From JBBSGD01 sp038254435 (GTDB lineage Bacteria; Actinomycetota; CADDZG01; WHSQ01): DNA of 64,000 nucleotides. The stretch is from positions 6,842 through 70,841 of the forward strand of contig JBBSGD010000005.1 of the NCBI GenBank assembly GCA_038254435.1, read 5' to 3'. Each line of letters starts with the position of its first letter. Position 1 is the stretch's first letter. The notes beneath the pieces are model-generated. The model was not told the DNA's origin. It did not search any database and worked only from the letters and a program-made list of their open reading frames with translations. Below are positions 28,949-37,014 of the stretch, piece by piece. Made by a program: the position numbers and the translations under genes.

Positions 28949-29053
28949 TCCGCACCCCGCTGGGCATCGAGTGGCGCGCTTCGGTGACATCGGTTCGCCG
29001 GCCCGCAACTACGCGGGCGACGTGAGGCCCGACGCGTCAACCGGGTAGCGGTC
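28949..29053 (+). pseudogene. Decayed duplicate of the permease 3' coding region
   Basis: This segment matches 28320-28425 in the upstream permease gene at many positions, with several one-base gaps. Shared words include CTGGGCATCGAG, CCGCAACTACG, GTGAGGCC/CTGAGGCC and GTCAACCGGGT. Frameshifts remove the coding capacity. The permease end and this copy bracket tRNA-Leu and the PIN remnant, suggesting an old duplication or a lost second permease copy. Confidence 0.65.
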
Positions 29054-29436
29054 TTGTGAACGATGGGTGCACGCTTGGGGTTCCCATCGTGATTCATCCC
29101 TACTCGATTGCCGCGCGGGGGTGATGTGGACGTGGCCCACATCACCGGGAACGTTCACAACCGGCCGTGTCGCTCAACGCTTGAAGGCTTCTCCAGGGAT
29201 GAAACATTATGAACGGGCAAGCGTGGCGGGTACTGGTCTTGGAGGACACGGGGAACCCGGATCGGTGCCCGGTGCCTCTCGCCGGTCTTTACGCGGGGAC
29301 CGAAGCCAGAACCCATACAAAATGGGAGAAGGCGGTCGTTCACCGCGACGCGCTGAGCACACCTTCCCAGACGGGGCCGGGCTGGGCCCCTTTGTGGGTC
29401 ATCACGAACAGCCTGGCTGGGCTTCCGCTCCGGCTC
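29054..29436 (+). other. Gene-poor stretch after the permease copy
   Basis: About 380 bp with overlapping open frames in two phases but none with recognisable protein features. One could encode 93 residues starting MNGQAWRVLVLEDTGN (29209-29490), which overlaps the next promoter and ends in low-complexity Arg/Ser. I regard it as probable degraded sequence. It contains a perfect inverted repeat at 29120-29146. Confidence 0.4.
29120..29146 (+). repeat. Perfect 10-bp inverted repeat, possible operator
   Basis: GGTGATGTGG (29120-29129) and CCACATCACC (29137-29146) are exact reverse complements separated by 7 bases. The size and spacing suit a dimeric DNA-binding protein. No gene start lies right next to it, so its target is unclear. 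Confidence 0.5.
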
Positions 29437-29442
29437 TATACT
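29437..29442 (+). promoter_or_regulatory. -10 element for the coiled-coil gene
   Basis: TATACT at 29437-29442 is a near-consensus -10 located 58 bp before ATG 29501. The -35 region (about TGGCTG) is weak. Confidence 0.35.
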
Positions 29443-29500
29443 TCTGGGCCAGTCGATTCGTTTTCCAGGCGGAGCAGGCGCCGTCGGTGAGGATGAGGCC

Positions 29501-29785
29501 ATGAACCTGCAGAAGAACCTGGCGGAGCTGACCGAGCGCCTCCGGCGAATGCGGACCGACCTCCGGATTATCGAGGAGCAGCTGCTGTTCCAGCTCGACG
29601 TCGTCGAGGACGCACGGACGCGCATGCTCGTGGCGGAAACCCCGCTGGGGGATCGTGAGTACGACGTCGCCCGGGACGACTACGAGCGCATGAACAAGGA
29701 GCGGAGCCGCCTTCTCGCCGGCATCCACGATGCGCAGCTCGAGCAGGACGCCCTTCTCGATCGCATGCTGGGATCACATGCCTGA
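29501..29785 (+). CDS. Small coiled-coil protein of unknown function
   Basis: 94 residues, almost wholly helical and charged: LQKNLAELTERLRRMRTDL, then a second block DVARDDYERMNKERSRLLAGI. Heptad-like spacing of Leu/Ile suggests a coiled coil of two helices. No membrane segment or catalytic motif is present. A purine-rich GGTGAGGATGAGG precedes the ATG. I do not recognise the family. Good codon-position GC bias and its position before the liv genes support a real gene. Confidence 0.6.
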   Translation: MNLQKNLAELTERLRRMRTDLRIIEEQLLFQLDVVEDARTRMLVAETPLGDREYDVARDDYERMNKERSRLLAGIHDAQLEQDALLDRMLGSHA

Positions 29786-29812
29786 CCCCCTCGCCCGGCG
29801 TCACCTCAGAGG

Positions 29813-29826
29813 CCCCTGCACAGGGG
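29813..29826 (+). terminator. Short hairpin after the coiled-coil gene
   Basis: CCCCTG and CAGGGG form a perfect 6-bp stem around CA, 27 bp after the stop. It lacks a U tract and is a weak terminator candidate. Confidence 0.3.
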
Positions 29827-29843
29827 GATCCTCGGCTTGAGCC

Positions 29844-29871
29844 TGGACTTGTGCAGCCGGGTGGATAGACT
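29844..29871 (+). promoter_or_regulatory. Promoter for the liv operon
   Basis: TGGACT (29844-29849), 16 bp, TAGACT (29866-29871). Transcription would begin near 29878, giving a leader of about 105 nt before the livK ATG at 29983. Confidence 0.5.
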
Positions 29872-29881
29872 AGGCGGCACT

Positions 29882-29949
29882 CTCCGCAGTCGGAAGGAAC
29901 CTCGTCGGGCGGAGACGTGGCTCCTCCATCGAGGAGAGGCGGAGTTTTT
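29882..29949 (+). promoter_or_regulatory. Candidate transcription attenuator in the livK leader
   Basis: CTCCGC at 29882-29887 can pair with GCGGAG at 29909-29914 or, exclusively, with a second GCGGAG at 29939-29944 that is followed at once by TTTTT (29945-29949). Between them sits a perfect hairpin CTCCTC-CATC-GAGGAG (29921-29936). Competing helices, one next to a U tract, are the usual layout of an attenuator or riboswitch. No leader peptide rich in Leu/Ile/Val codons was seen, so the signal is unknown. Confidence 0.45.
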
Positions 29950-29982
29950 CGGGCAAGACCGTTCGGACAAGGGGGAGTTTGT

Positions 29983-31188
29983 ATGAAGCGACCGAGATGG
30001 TTGCTCACCGCCGCTCTGCTGTCGAGCCTCGCGCTCGTGGCGGCCGCGTGCGGGAGCAGCAGCGACAACGGCAGCAGCAGCGCCGGCGGAAGCTCCCAAA
30101 GCTGCACGTGGACAATAGGCACGATGGGGGCTCTGTCCGGTGACTATGCAACCATCGGAATTCCGATCGAGCAGGGCATCCAATACGCGGTCGACCAGCA
30201 GAACGCCGCCGGCGACCTCCCCTGCAACCTCGAGCTCAAGAAGGAAGACAGCCAGGGGTCTCCGGATAAGGCGCCCGCGCTGGCTCGCTCGCTCGCGCAG
30301 GAGTCCAACCTCGTAGCAGTGGTCGGCCCCTACTTCTCGGGCGAGACGCTCGCGGCGGGACCCGTCTTCGATCAAGGGAATGTGCCGTTCATCACTCCGT
30401 CTGCCACGGACCCCAGCCTTGCCGACCAGGGCTGGACGAACTTCTTTCGCGCCGTGGGCAACGACGCCGACCAGGGCCCGACCGCCGCCACTTTCATCCA
30501 GCAGAAGCTGAAGCCGTCCAAGGTCTTCGTGATCGACGACAACTCCCAGTACGGCAAGACGCTGGCCGGGATCGTGGCAGGCAAGCTCGGCAGCACGGTC
30601 ACGGGCACGGCGCACATCGATCCGGCAGAGACCGACTATTCGGCGGTCGTCTCGCAGGTCAACAACGCAGCCCCGGACGTCGTCTATTACGGCGGCTACG
30701 CTCCCAACGCAGGCCCGCTTGCGCTGCAGCTCAAGCAGGGCGGCGTCAACGCCACGTTCGTGTCCGACGACGGCACCAAGGACGCGACCTACGGCGGCCT
30801 CGCCAAGGAGGCTGCGTCCAACACCTACGTAACCTGCCCGTGCGCGGACGCTACCAAGCTTCCCGCGGCCAAGTCGTTCGTCAGCGGCGTCAAGTCCCAG
30901 TACAACCGTCTTCCGGGAACCTTCGCAGCCGACGGTTTCGACTCGGTCAACCTCGTCGCCGGGATCCTCAAGGACCAGGACTCTTCGGCCTCGATCGAGT
31001 CGATTCGCAGCGGCATCGTGCAGGGCCTGCACGGCCTCAAGGCCGAACCGGGAATCACCAAGAGCTACACCTTCGCTGCCAACGGGGAAGTGGAGATAGA
31101 CCCCCTCAAGGACATCTGGATCTACAAGTGGGACGACTCCGCGAAGGACTTCGTCTCCGAGGGCCCTGCCGGAGAGGTGATCAAGTAG
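29983..31188 (+). CDS. Branched-chain amino-acid ABC transporter, binding lipoprotein LivK-like
   Basis: Type I periplasmic-binding fold, 401 residues. The signal peptide MKRPRWLLTAALLSSLALVAAACGSS has lipobox AAAC (Cys about residue 23), followed by a Ser/Gly linker. The mature domain starts TIGTMGALSGDYATIGIPIEQG, and VAVVGPYFSGETLA and PFITPSATDP line the ligand cleft. ATG 29983 has a ribosome binding site AAGGGGGAG. The ligand is probably Leu/Ile/Val or another amino acid. It heads a liv-type operon. Confidence 0.9.
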   Translation: MKRPRWLLTAALLSSLALVAAACGSSSDNGSSSAGGSSQSCTWTIGTMGALSGDYATIGIPIEQGIQYAVDQQNAAGDLPCNLELKKEDSQGSPDKAPALARSLAQESNLVAVVGPYFSGETLAAGPVFDQGNVPFITPSATDPSLADQGWTNFFRAVGNDADQGPTAATFIQQKLKPSKVFVIDDNSQYGKTLAGIVAGKLGSTVTGTAHIDPAETDYSAVVSQVNNAAPDVVYYGGYAPNAGPLALQLKQGGVNATFVSDDGTKDATYGGLAKEAASNTYVTCPCADATKLPAAKSFVSGVKSQYNRLPGTFAADGFDSVNLVAGILKDQDSSASIESIRSGIVQGLHGLKAEPGITKSYTFAANGEVEIDPLKDIWIYKWDDSAKDFVSEGPAGEVIK

Positions 31189-31202
31189 TAGCAGCCAGCT
31201 AA

Positions 31203-31240
31203 TGCGGGGAGGGGCCGCTCGGCCCCTCCCCGCAGCTTCT
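31203..31240 (+). terminator. Intercistronic terminator between livK and livH
   Basis: TGCGGGGAGGGGCC (31203-31216), loop GCTC, GGCCCCTCCCCGCA (31221-31234): a perfect 14-bp stem followed by GCTTCTTT. It probably acts as a partial terminator or 3' stabiliser so that the binding protein is made in excess over the membrane components. Confidence 0.8.
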
Positions 31241-31279
31241 TTCGTCGTTCGGAGCCGGTGCAATTTTCGGGGGTGAGGA

Positions 31280-32215
31280 GTGCACTGCAACGCGGGATTG
31301 ATCGGACCGACCTTCGTCACGGGTCTGATCCTCGGATCCCTCTACGCGCTCACGGCGCTCGGATACACGATGGTGTACGGGGTGCTGAAGCTGATCAACT
31401 TCGCGCACGACGCCATCTTCATGATCGGCGGCATGTCGGTTTTCTACGTGTTCGGCATCTACCTCGGGATCACGACGCCGGCGACCGGGGTCCTGCTGGC
31501 CGGGACCATCGTTGCGCTGCTTCTCGTCGGGGGGATGGCCTCCGCGGGAGCGGCTTCGGCGCTCGAGCGCCTTGCGTACCGGCCCCTGCGGGAACGGGGA
31601 GCTGCGAGGCTCTCCTATCTGATCAGCGCCATCGGCGCGTCGTTCTTTGCCACCTACCTCGTGCAGCAGCAGTTCCTGCTCGGCCCGGCCAAGCGCATCT
31701 TCCCCGATGTCCTCAACGTGACTACGGCTTTCAAGCTGTTTGGCGCCAACGTGCTGTCGGTGGACGTCATCATCATTGTCGTTGCCGTGCTGTGCCTCGT
31801 CGCCCTCGACCGCATCATCAATGTCACGAGCACGGGACGCAGCATCCGAGCCTTGTCCGAGGACGTAGTCGCAGCCCAGCTCATGGGCGTGAACGTCAAC
31901 CGCGTCATCCAGATGACATTCATCATCGGCGGCTTCTTCGGGGGAATCGCCGGGGTGCTCACCGGCCTGAAGTTCGGGAACGTCGTGTGGAACATGGGGT
32001 TCGTGGCCGGGATCAAGGCCTTTACGGCTGCCGTCCTCGGGGGGATAGGCAACATCCGCGGCGCCATGCTCGGGGGCATCATGCTCGGGCTCATCGAGAA
32101 CATGAGCGTCGTGTGCGTTGGGTCCGAGTGGAAGAACGTGGTTGCTTTCTCGGTCTTGGTCCTCGTTCTCATCTTCCGGCCCACCGGCATCTTCGGCGAG
32201 AAAGTGGGCGGGTGA
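31280..32215 (+). CDS. Branched-chain amino-acid ABC transporter permease LivH-like
   Basis: Inner-membrane permease, 311 residues, about eight helices. It has the family start GLILGSLYALTALGYTMVYGVLKLINFAHDAI and a coupling-loop region RSIRALSEDVVAAQLMGVNVNRVIQMTF near residue 190. The C-terminal half has AAVLGGIGNIRGAMLGGIMLGLIE. GTG 31280 follows GTGAGGAG. It is the first gene after the intercistronic terminator, and the stop is one base before the livM ATG. Confidence 0.9.
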   Translation: MHCNAGLIGPTFVTGLILGSLYALTALGYTMVYGVLKLINFAHDAIFMIGGMSVFYVFGIYLGITTPATGVLLAGTIVALLLVGGMASAGAASALERLAYRPLRERGAARLSYLISAIGASFFATYLVQQQFLLGPAKRIFPDVLNVTTAFKLFGANVLSVDVIIIVVAVLCLVALDRIINVTSTGRSIRALSEDVVAAQLMGVNVNRVIQMTFIIGGFFGGIAGVLTGLKFGNVVWNMGFVAGIKAFTAAVLGGIGNIRGAMLGGIMLGLIENMSVVCVGSEWKNVVAFSVLVLVLIFRPTGIFGEKVGG

Positions 32216-32216
32216 C

Positions 32217-33443
32217 ATGGCAGGCCGAGTGACCGCTCGCCAGCTGATGAACGAGCGGTTCCCGAAGCTGGCCAAGCGTACGCCGGATTCGGTGATGAAC
32301 CCGCTCGAGACCGCCTACGGGGCCTGGCGCAGGATCGGGTTCGGCCGCTACGTCATCGCCGCTGCGCTGATGGCATATGTCCCCATCGCAATCGACCGGG
32401 GCCTGATGTCGCCGATCGGAGGGGGCTCGGAGTACTGGAAGGGCATCCTTGTTCAGACGGGCGTCTACATACTGCTCGCGCTCGGTCTCAACGTCGTGGT
32501 CGGGTTGGCAGGGCTGCTCGACCTCGGTTACGTGGCCTTCTTCATGCTCGGCTCCTACACGACCGCATTGATGACCCATTCCGGAGCGCCGGACCAGTTT
32601 CACTTCGTGCAGTGGCCCGTGTGGGCCGTGATCCCATTTGCTCTCGTCGTGGCAATGCTGGCCGGCGTTGCCATAGGCCTGCCCACGTTGCGGCTACGTG
32701 GCGACTATTTGGCTATCGTCACGCTCGGGTTCCATGCCGCGACGCTGCTCGTCATCACCAACCTCACCATCACCAATGGGCCGCGCGGCATATTCGCCAT
32801 CCCGAACCCCTCGATAGGGGATTTCAGCTTCGGGTTGGTGAGCGAGTACTACTGGTGGTACTTGCTCATCCCGGCGATACTTCTCGCCGTCATCATGATC
32901 CGGCACCTCGACAACTCACGCGTGGGCCGTTACTGGACGGCCATACGCGAGGACGAGGTCGCGGCTTCGGCGATGGGCGTCCCGGTCACCAAGATGAAGG
33001 TGCTTGCTTTTGTAATCGGCGCCTCGACGAGCGGGATTGCCGGCTGGATCAACGCCGTCTACGTGTCCTTCATCAGCCCCGACAGCTTCCCGCTCCTCAA
33101 CTCGATCCTCGTTCTGTGCGCGGTGACAATCGGGGGCATGGGCAGCATTGCCGGCGCGGCTCTGGGGGGAATCATCATCATCACTGTTCCCGAGATCATC
33201 AGACAGCTCGCGGGCGGCAACACGGTGTTTGGTTTCGATCCCGACACGGGCCGCATCGCCATCTTTGGTTTCCTTCTCGTCGTGGTGATGATCTTCAAGC
33301 CCGGGGGCCTGCTCGCGGCGCGTAGACGACGGACCGAGCTGCACGAGACGGGGGCGGAGGCTGCCGTGCTCCAGACCGGCGGGTCGAGAGGCTCTCGGCC
33401 GCCGGCGCCGCAAGCGCAGAGCGCGGGCAAGGACGCAGAGTGA
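32217..33443 (+). CDS. Branched-chain amino-acid ABC transporter permease LivM-like
   Basis: Second permease subunit, 408 residues. An N-terminal cytoplasmic segment (about 45 residues) precedes the helices. LALGLNVVVGLAGLLDLGYVAFFMLGSYT and GLPTLRLRGDYLAIVTLGF are LivM hallmarks, and the coupling loop is GRYWTAIREDEVAASAMGVPV near residue 240. It ends with a hydrophilic Ala/Gln/Ser tail. ATG 32217 is one base after livH. The frame is open upstream inside livH but lacks family features there. Confidence 0.9.
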   Translation: MAGRVTARQLMNERFPKLAKRTPDSVMNPLETAYGAWRRIGFGRYVIAAALMAYVPIAIDRGLMSPIGGGSEYWKGILVQTGVYILLALGLNVVVGLAGLLDLGYVAFFMLGSYTTALMTHSGAPDQFHFVQWPVWAVIPFALVVAMLAGVAIGLPTLRLRGDYLAIVTLGFHAATLLVITNLTITNGPRGIFAIPNPSIGDFSFGLVSEYYWWYLLIPAILLAVIMIRHLDNSRVGRYWTAIREDEVAASAMGVPVTKMKVLAFVIGASTSGIAGWINAVYVSFISPDSFPLLNSILVLCAVTIGGMGSIAGAALGGIIIITVPEIIRQLAGGNTVFGFDPDTGRIAIFGFLLVVVMIFKPGGLLAARRRRTELHETGAEAAVLQTGGSRGSRPPAPQAQSAGKDAE

Positions 33444-34261
33444 TGGCTGCTCTCATGAAGATCGACGAGGTGACAATGCGCTTCGGCGGGCTGCGAGCTC
33501 TGACCGAGGTAGACGTCACCATCAACGAAGGTGAGATCTTCGGCCTCATCGGCCCGAACGGCGCCGGCAAGACTACGTTGTTCAACTGCATAACCGGTGT
33601 CTTCCGTCCCACCACCGGACGCGTGACCTTTGGGGGCGAGTCGATAACCGGTCGGCGCCCGGATCAGATCGTTGCCATGGGCATTTGCCGCACTTTCCAG
33701 CAGATCCGCCTGTTTCCGAGCATGACCGCGCTCGAGAACGTCCTCATCGGCCTCGACGCCCGGCACCGGACCGGCGTCTTCGGTGCCATCTTCCGCGGGC
33801 CAAGACTGCGGCGCGAAGAACGCGACGGAGAGACGCGTTCGGTCGAGCTGCTCGACTACTGTGGCATCAAGCGCTTTGCAAACGAGCTGGCTCGCAATCT
33901 CTCCTACGGGGACCAGCGTCGTCTCGAGATCGCCCGGGCCCTCGGCACTCAGCCCAAGCTCCTTCTGCTCGACGAGCCTGCTGCAGGCATGAACCCGGTC
34001 GAGAAGAACGGACTGCGCGACCTCGTCCGCAAGATTCGCGACGAGGGCGTCACCGTGCTGCTCATCGAGCATGACATGAGAGTGGTAATGGGTCTGTCTG
34101 ATCGCGTAGCCGTGCTGGACCACGGAGAGAAGATCGCCGAGGGGCAGCCCGAAAAGGTGCAACGCGACCCCCGCGTGGTGCAGGCGTACCTCGGGGGCGG
34201 CGCGGGCGGCGCTGCGGGAGCCCCCGACGCGGCGGGGGAAAAGAGCTCCGATGGCCACTGA
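33443..34261 (+). CDS. Branched-chain amino-acid ABC transporter ATPase LivG-like
   Basis: ABC ATPase, 272 residues. Walker A is GPNGAGKTTLF near residue 38, the signature LSYGDQRRLEIARAL near 155, Walker B LLLLDEPAAGMN near 175, with the longer LivG-type helical insert between. ATG 33443 shares its A with the livM stop; GTG 33440 is an alternative. A Gly/Ala-rich tail follows. The gene overlaps livF by 11 bp. Confidence 0.92.
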   Translation: MAALMKIDEVTMRFGGLRALTEVDVTINEGEIFGLIGPNGAGKTTLFNCITGVFRPTTGRVTFGGESITGRRPDQIVAMGICRTFQQIRLFPSMTALENVLIGLDARHRTGVFGAIFRGPRLRREERDGETRSVELLDYCGIKRFANELARNLSYGDQRRLEIARALGTQPKLLLLDEPAAGMNPVEKNGLRDLVRKIRDEGVTVLLIEHDMRVVMGLSDRVAVLDHGEKIAEGQPEKVQRDPRVVQAYLGGGAGGAAGAPDAAGEKSSDGH

Positions 34262-34985
34262 CGGCAAGCCGCTTCTCGTGCTGGAGGACGTGCACGTCAA
34301 GTACGGGGTAATCGAGGCAGTGAAGGGCATCGATTTGACCGTCAAAGAGGGCGAGATCGTGACGCTCATCGGCGGCAACGGCGCCGGCAAGACCACGACG
34401 CTGCGAGCCATCTCCATGGTGCACGGTCCCTCACAGGGATCGATCTCCTTCGACGGGGATGACATGGTGGCGTTGAAGAGTCACGATGTCGTCAGAAGGG
34501 GGATACTCCAGGTTCCCGAGGGCCGCCACATCTTCCCGAACATGTCGGTGCAGGAGAACCTCGAGATGGGCACATTTCCACGCACCAAGGAGGCGCGCAA
34601 GTCGTTGACGGCGGAGCGCGACCACATCTTCGAGCTCTTCCCCGTGCTCAAGGACCGCCGCAAGCAGGCGGGCGGCACCCTGTCCGGCGGAGAGCAACAG
34701 ATGCTCGCCATCGGCCGCGCGATGATGGGCCGGCCGAGGCTGTTGATGCTCGATGAACCTTCGATGGGCCTTGCTCCACAGGTCGTCGAGCGCGTGTTCG
34801 AGGTCGTGCACGCGATCAACGAAGAGGGCACGCCGGTTCTCTTGATCGAGCAGAACGCGCAGATGGCGCTCCAGGCGGCGCACCGTGGCTACGTTATCGA
34901 GACGGGCGAGATCGTCATCGAGGACGATGCCAGGGCCTTACTGAAGGACGACCGCGTGCGTCAGGCTTACCTGGGCGAGGAGTGA
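34251..34985 (+). CDS. Branched-chain amino-acid ABC transporter ATPase LivF-like
   Basis: Second ATPase of the pair, 244 residues. Walker A is GGNGAGKTTT near residue 42 (with GG instead of GP), the signature LSGGEQQMLAIGRAMM near 145 and Walker B LLMLDEPSMGLAP near 163. These features, and VPEGRHIFPNMSVQENLEMG, are typical of LivF. It completes the livKHMGF set, which would import branched-chain or related amino acids driven by ATP. Confidence 0.92.
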   Translation: MATDGKPLLVLEDVHVKYGVIEAVKGIDLTVKEGEIVTLIGGNGAGKTTTLRAISMVHGPSQGSISFDGDDMVALKSHDVVRRGILQVPEGRHIFPNMSVQENLEMGTFPRTKEARKSLTAERDHIFELFPVLKDRRKQAGGTLSGGEQQMLAIGRAMMGRPRLLMLDEPSMGLAPQVVERVFEVVHAINEEGTPVLLIEQNAQMALQAAHRGYVIETGEIVIEDDARALLKDDRVRQAYLGEE

Positions 34986-35026
34986 CCGGCGCTAGCCTGT
35001 CGCCCAACGAGGCAAAAGGAGGGACC

Positions 35027-35884
35027 ATGGGCAGTGGCAAGGTACTCATCAAGTCGGTCGCCATTCTGGGGGCCGCGCTCCTCGCGCTGGCTGCGTGCGG
35101 GAGCACCGAGGGAGAGAAGCCGAGCAGCGGATCGTCCGGCTCGGGCGGGGGCGGTGGTGGCCCGATCACCACCAAGGTTGACGGGCACCTCACGATCGGA
35201 TCCGACATCCCCTATCCACCGTTCGAGTTTCGCAAAGGGGGCAAGCTGGCCGGCCTCGACATCGACCTCGCGAAGGAGATCGCCAAACGGCTGCATTTGA
35301 CGGTCGCGGACAGCGACATCACCGACACCAGCTTCACCACCATCTTCAGCCAGCTCGCCGGGGGACGCTACGACGTGGTTGTGGCCGCGTCGACCATCAC
35401 GCCCGAGCGAGAGAAGGAAGTCAACTTCTCGATCCCTTATTACAACGCGCAGCAATCCCTTACGGTGCAGAAGTCTTCGGGTATCAAGACGATCGATGAT
35501 CTCAAGTCCGGGGACGTGGTGGGGGTCCAGAACGGCACGACGGGTAAGGACTATGCAGAGGCACATCTGGCGAGCGGGGTTGATATTCGGTCGTTTCCTC
35601 AGGGCCCCGACGGCTACACGTCGCTGGAAGCCGGGCAGGTCGACGCCGTCATCAACGACGAGCCTACGGCCCTGGCCGAGGTAGCCAACAGGCCGGGCCT
35701 CGTTCTCGCGCAACGCATCGACACAGGAGAGCACTACGGCATAGCGGTGGACCCAAGCAACAAGCCGCTGCTCGAGGCCATCAACAAGGCGCTCAAAGGC
35801 ATCATCAAGGACGGCGCCTACGCGAAGATCTACGCGCGTTACTCGGGTCTCCCCCCCGGCGGGAGCGTGGCGAAGGGTTCCTAG
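35027..35884 (+). CDS. Polar amino-acid ABC transporter binding lipoprotein
   Basis: Family 3 solute-binding protein (type II fold), 285 residues. Signal peptide with lipobox LAAC (Cys about 24), then a Gly/Ser linker. The mature domain starts LTIGSDIPYPPFEFRKGGKLAGLDIDLAKEIAKRL; DVVVAASTITPEREKEVNFS near residue 120 is the ligand-contact region with the usual Arg. The ribosome binding site AAAGGAGGGACC decides ATG 35027. With the next two genes it forms a complete importer, possibly cotranscribed with livF 41 bp upstream. Confidence 0.9.
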   Translation: MGSGKVLIKSVAILGAALLALAACGSTEGEKPSSGSSGSGGGGGGPITTKVDGHLTIGSDIPYPPFEFRKGGKLAGLDIDLAKEIAKRLHLTVADSDITDTSFTTIFSQLAGGRYDVVVAASTITPEREKEVNFSIPYYNAQQSLTVQKSSGIKTIDDLKSGDVVGVQNGTTGKDYAEAHLASGVDIRSFPQGPDGYTSLEAGQVDAVINDEPTALAEVANRPGLVLAQRIDTGEHYGIAVDPSNKPLLEAINKALKGIIKDGAYAKIYARYSGLPPGGSVAKGS

Positions 35885-35952
35885 GCCACCGCGGCCGCAA
35901 GTGAGCAAGTTCAGGTGAGCAGGCGGCCATCCGAACAAGGGGAGAGGTAGCA

Positions 35953-37014
35953 ATGGCGTCGCGCATTGAAAGGCTGGGGGAGTGGCGCAGCGAGCTGACG
36001 CTCTTCTCATTGGGAGTTCTGGTCGTGGGAGCGGCCTCGCTCATAGTTGCGGTTGTCGGCTCGGCCCTGTTTTTTCTCGTCCAGGGAGTCACTCCCTACG
36101 CGAAGCTCGTTTCCTCGGCAACGAGCCCGTTTCAGGCCTCCATCCTCTATACGGCCCTGGCGCTCGCCCTGGTAGCCGTCATTGCCGGATTCGGCACCTA
36201 CAAGCGCATGTTGACCAAAGCAGCCCGCGAGGCGGTGATCTCCGGTGGAGCGCTTGGTCTCCAAACGGTGCTGGTGTGCGTTTTCTATCTAGCGTTCCGC
36301 GAAGGCGACAAGTTCTCCATCTTCGTGCGGCAATTCTTCAGCTTCGACAAGCTGGGGCCGTTCATGGGCCAGTTCTTCAACGCCGCCAAGAACACGGTGA
36401 TACTTGCGTTCTCCGGCCAGCTGATCGGAATGGCTCTCGGTTTGACGCTGGCTCTGCTCGTGTTGTCGAATCGCGTTGTCGTCAGGGCCCCGGCACGCGT
36501 CTACATCAACTTCATGCGCGGGGTCCCGTTGTTGATGCTGCTCTCGGTCGGATACCTGGGGGTCGTTACCGGCCTCGGACTCGACGTGAGCGTGTACAAG
36601 GCCGGGATCGTGATCCTCGGGCTGAATGCAGGCGCTTACAGCGCGGAGATCTTTCGTTCGGGCATCCAGTCACTCGAACGTGGCCAGCTCGAAGCCGCTC
36701 GTTCGCTTGGCATGTCCTACTTGCAAGCGATGCGCTACGTCATCGTGCCGCAAGCCGTGCGCAGGGTCATCCCGCCACTCATGAACGAGTTCGTTATCCT
36801 CATCAAGGACACTTCGCTGATCGCGTTTCTTGGTTTTGCCTTTCAGGACCGAGAGCTGCTGGCGTGGGCAAGCGATACCTACGGAGAGCTCTTCAACTCA
36901 ACGGCCTTCACGGCGTCGGTCTTGGGCTACCTCGTGATCACGCTGCCCCTGATCCGTCTTGTGACCGCGCTCGAACGTAGGTTGCGCAGCGGCCTGGTGG
37001 GGATAGGCGCATGA
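35953..37014 (+). CDS. Polar amino-acid ABC transporter permease
   Basis: HisM/GlnP-family permease, 353 residues. The family core starts near residue 135 (FNAAKNTVILAFSGQLIGMALGLTLALLVLS). The EAA coupling loop reads EAARSLGMSYLQAMRYVIVPQAVRRVIPPLMNEFV near 235. The roughly 130 N-terminal residues add two or three extra helices, longer than most homologues. ATG 35953 follows GGGGAGAGG. The stop overlaps the ATPase start. Confidence 0.9.
   Translation: MASRIERLGEWRSELTLFSLGVLVVGAASLIVAVVGSALFFLVQGVTPYAKLVSSATSPFQASILYTALALALVAVIAGFGTYKRMLTKAAREAVISGGALGLQTVLVCVFYLAFREGDKFSIFVRQFFSFDKLGPFMGQFFNAAKNTVILAFSGQLIGMALGLTLALLVLSNRVVVRAPARVYINFMRGVPLLMLLSVGYLGVVTGLGLDVSVYKAGIVILGLNAGAYSAEIFRSGIQSLERGQLEAARSLGMSYLQAMRYVIVPQAVRRVIPPLMNEFVILIKDTSLIAFLGFAFQDRELLAWASDTYGELFNSTAFTASVLGYLVITLPLIRLVTALERRLRSGLVGIGA

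Noticed and set aside
29209..29490. Possible 93-residue protein starting MNGQAWRVLVLEDTGN
   Set aside because: It overlaps the promoter of the coiled-coil gene, ends in low-complexity Arg/Ser, lacks a ribosome binding site and lies in decayed sequence. Another frame is open over the same bases.
29806..31320. A 504-codon minus-strand frame opposite livK and its leader
   Set aside because: It overlaps a promoter, a strong terminator and a well-supported binding-protein gene, and has no domain features.
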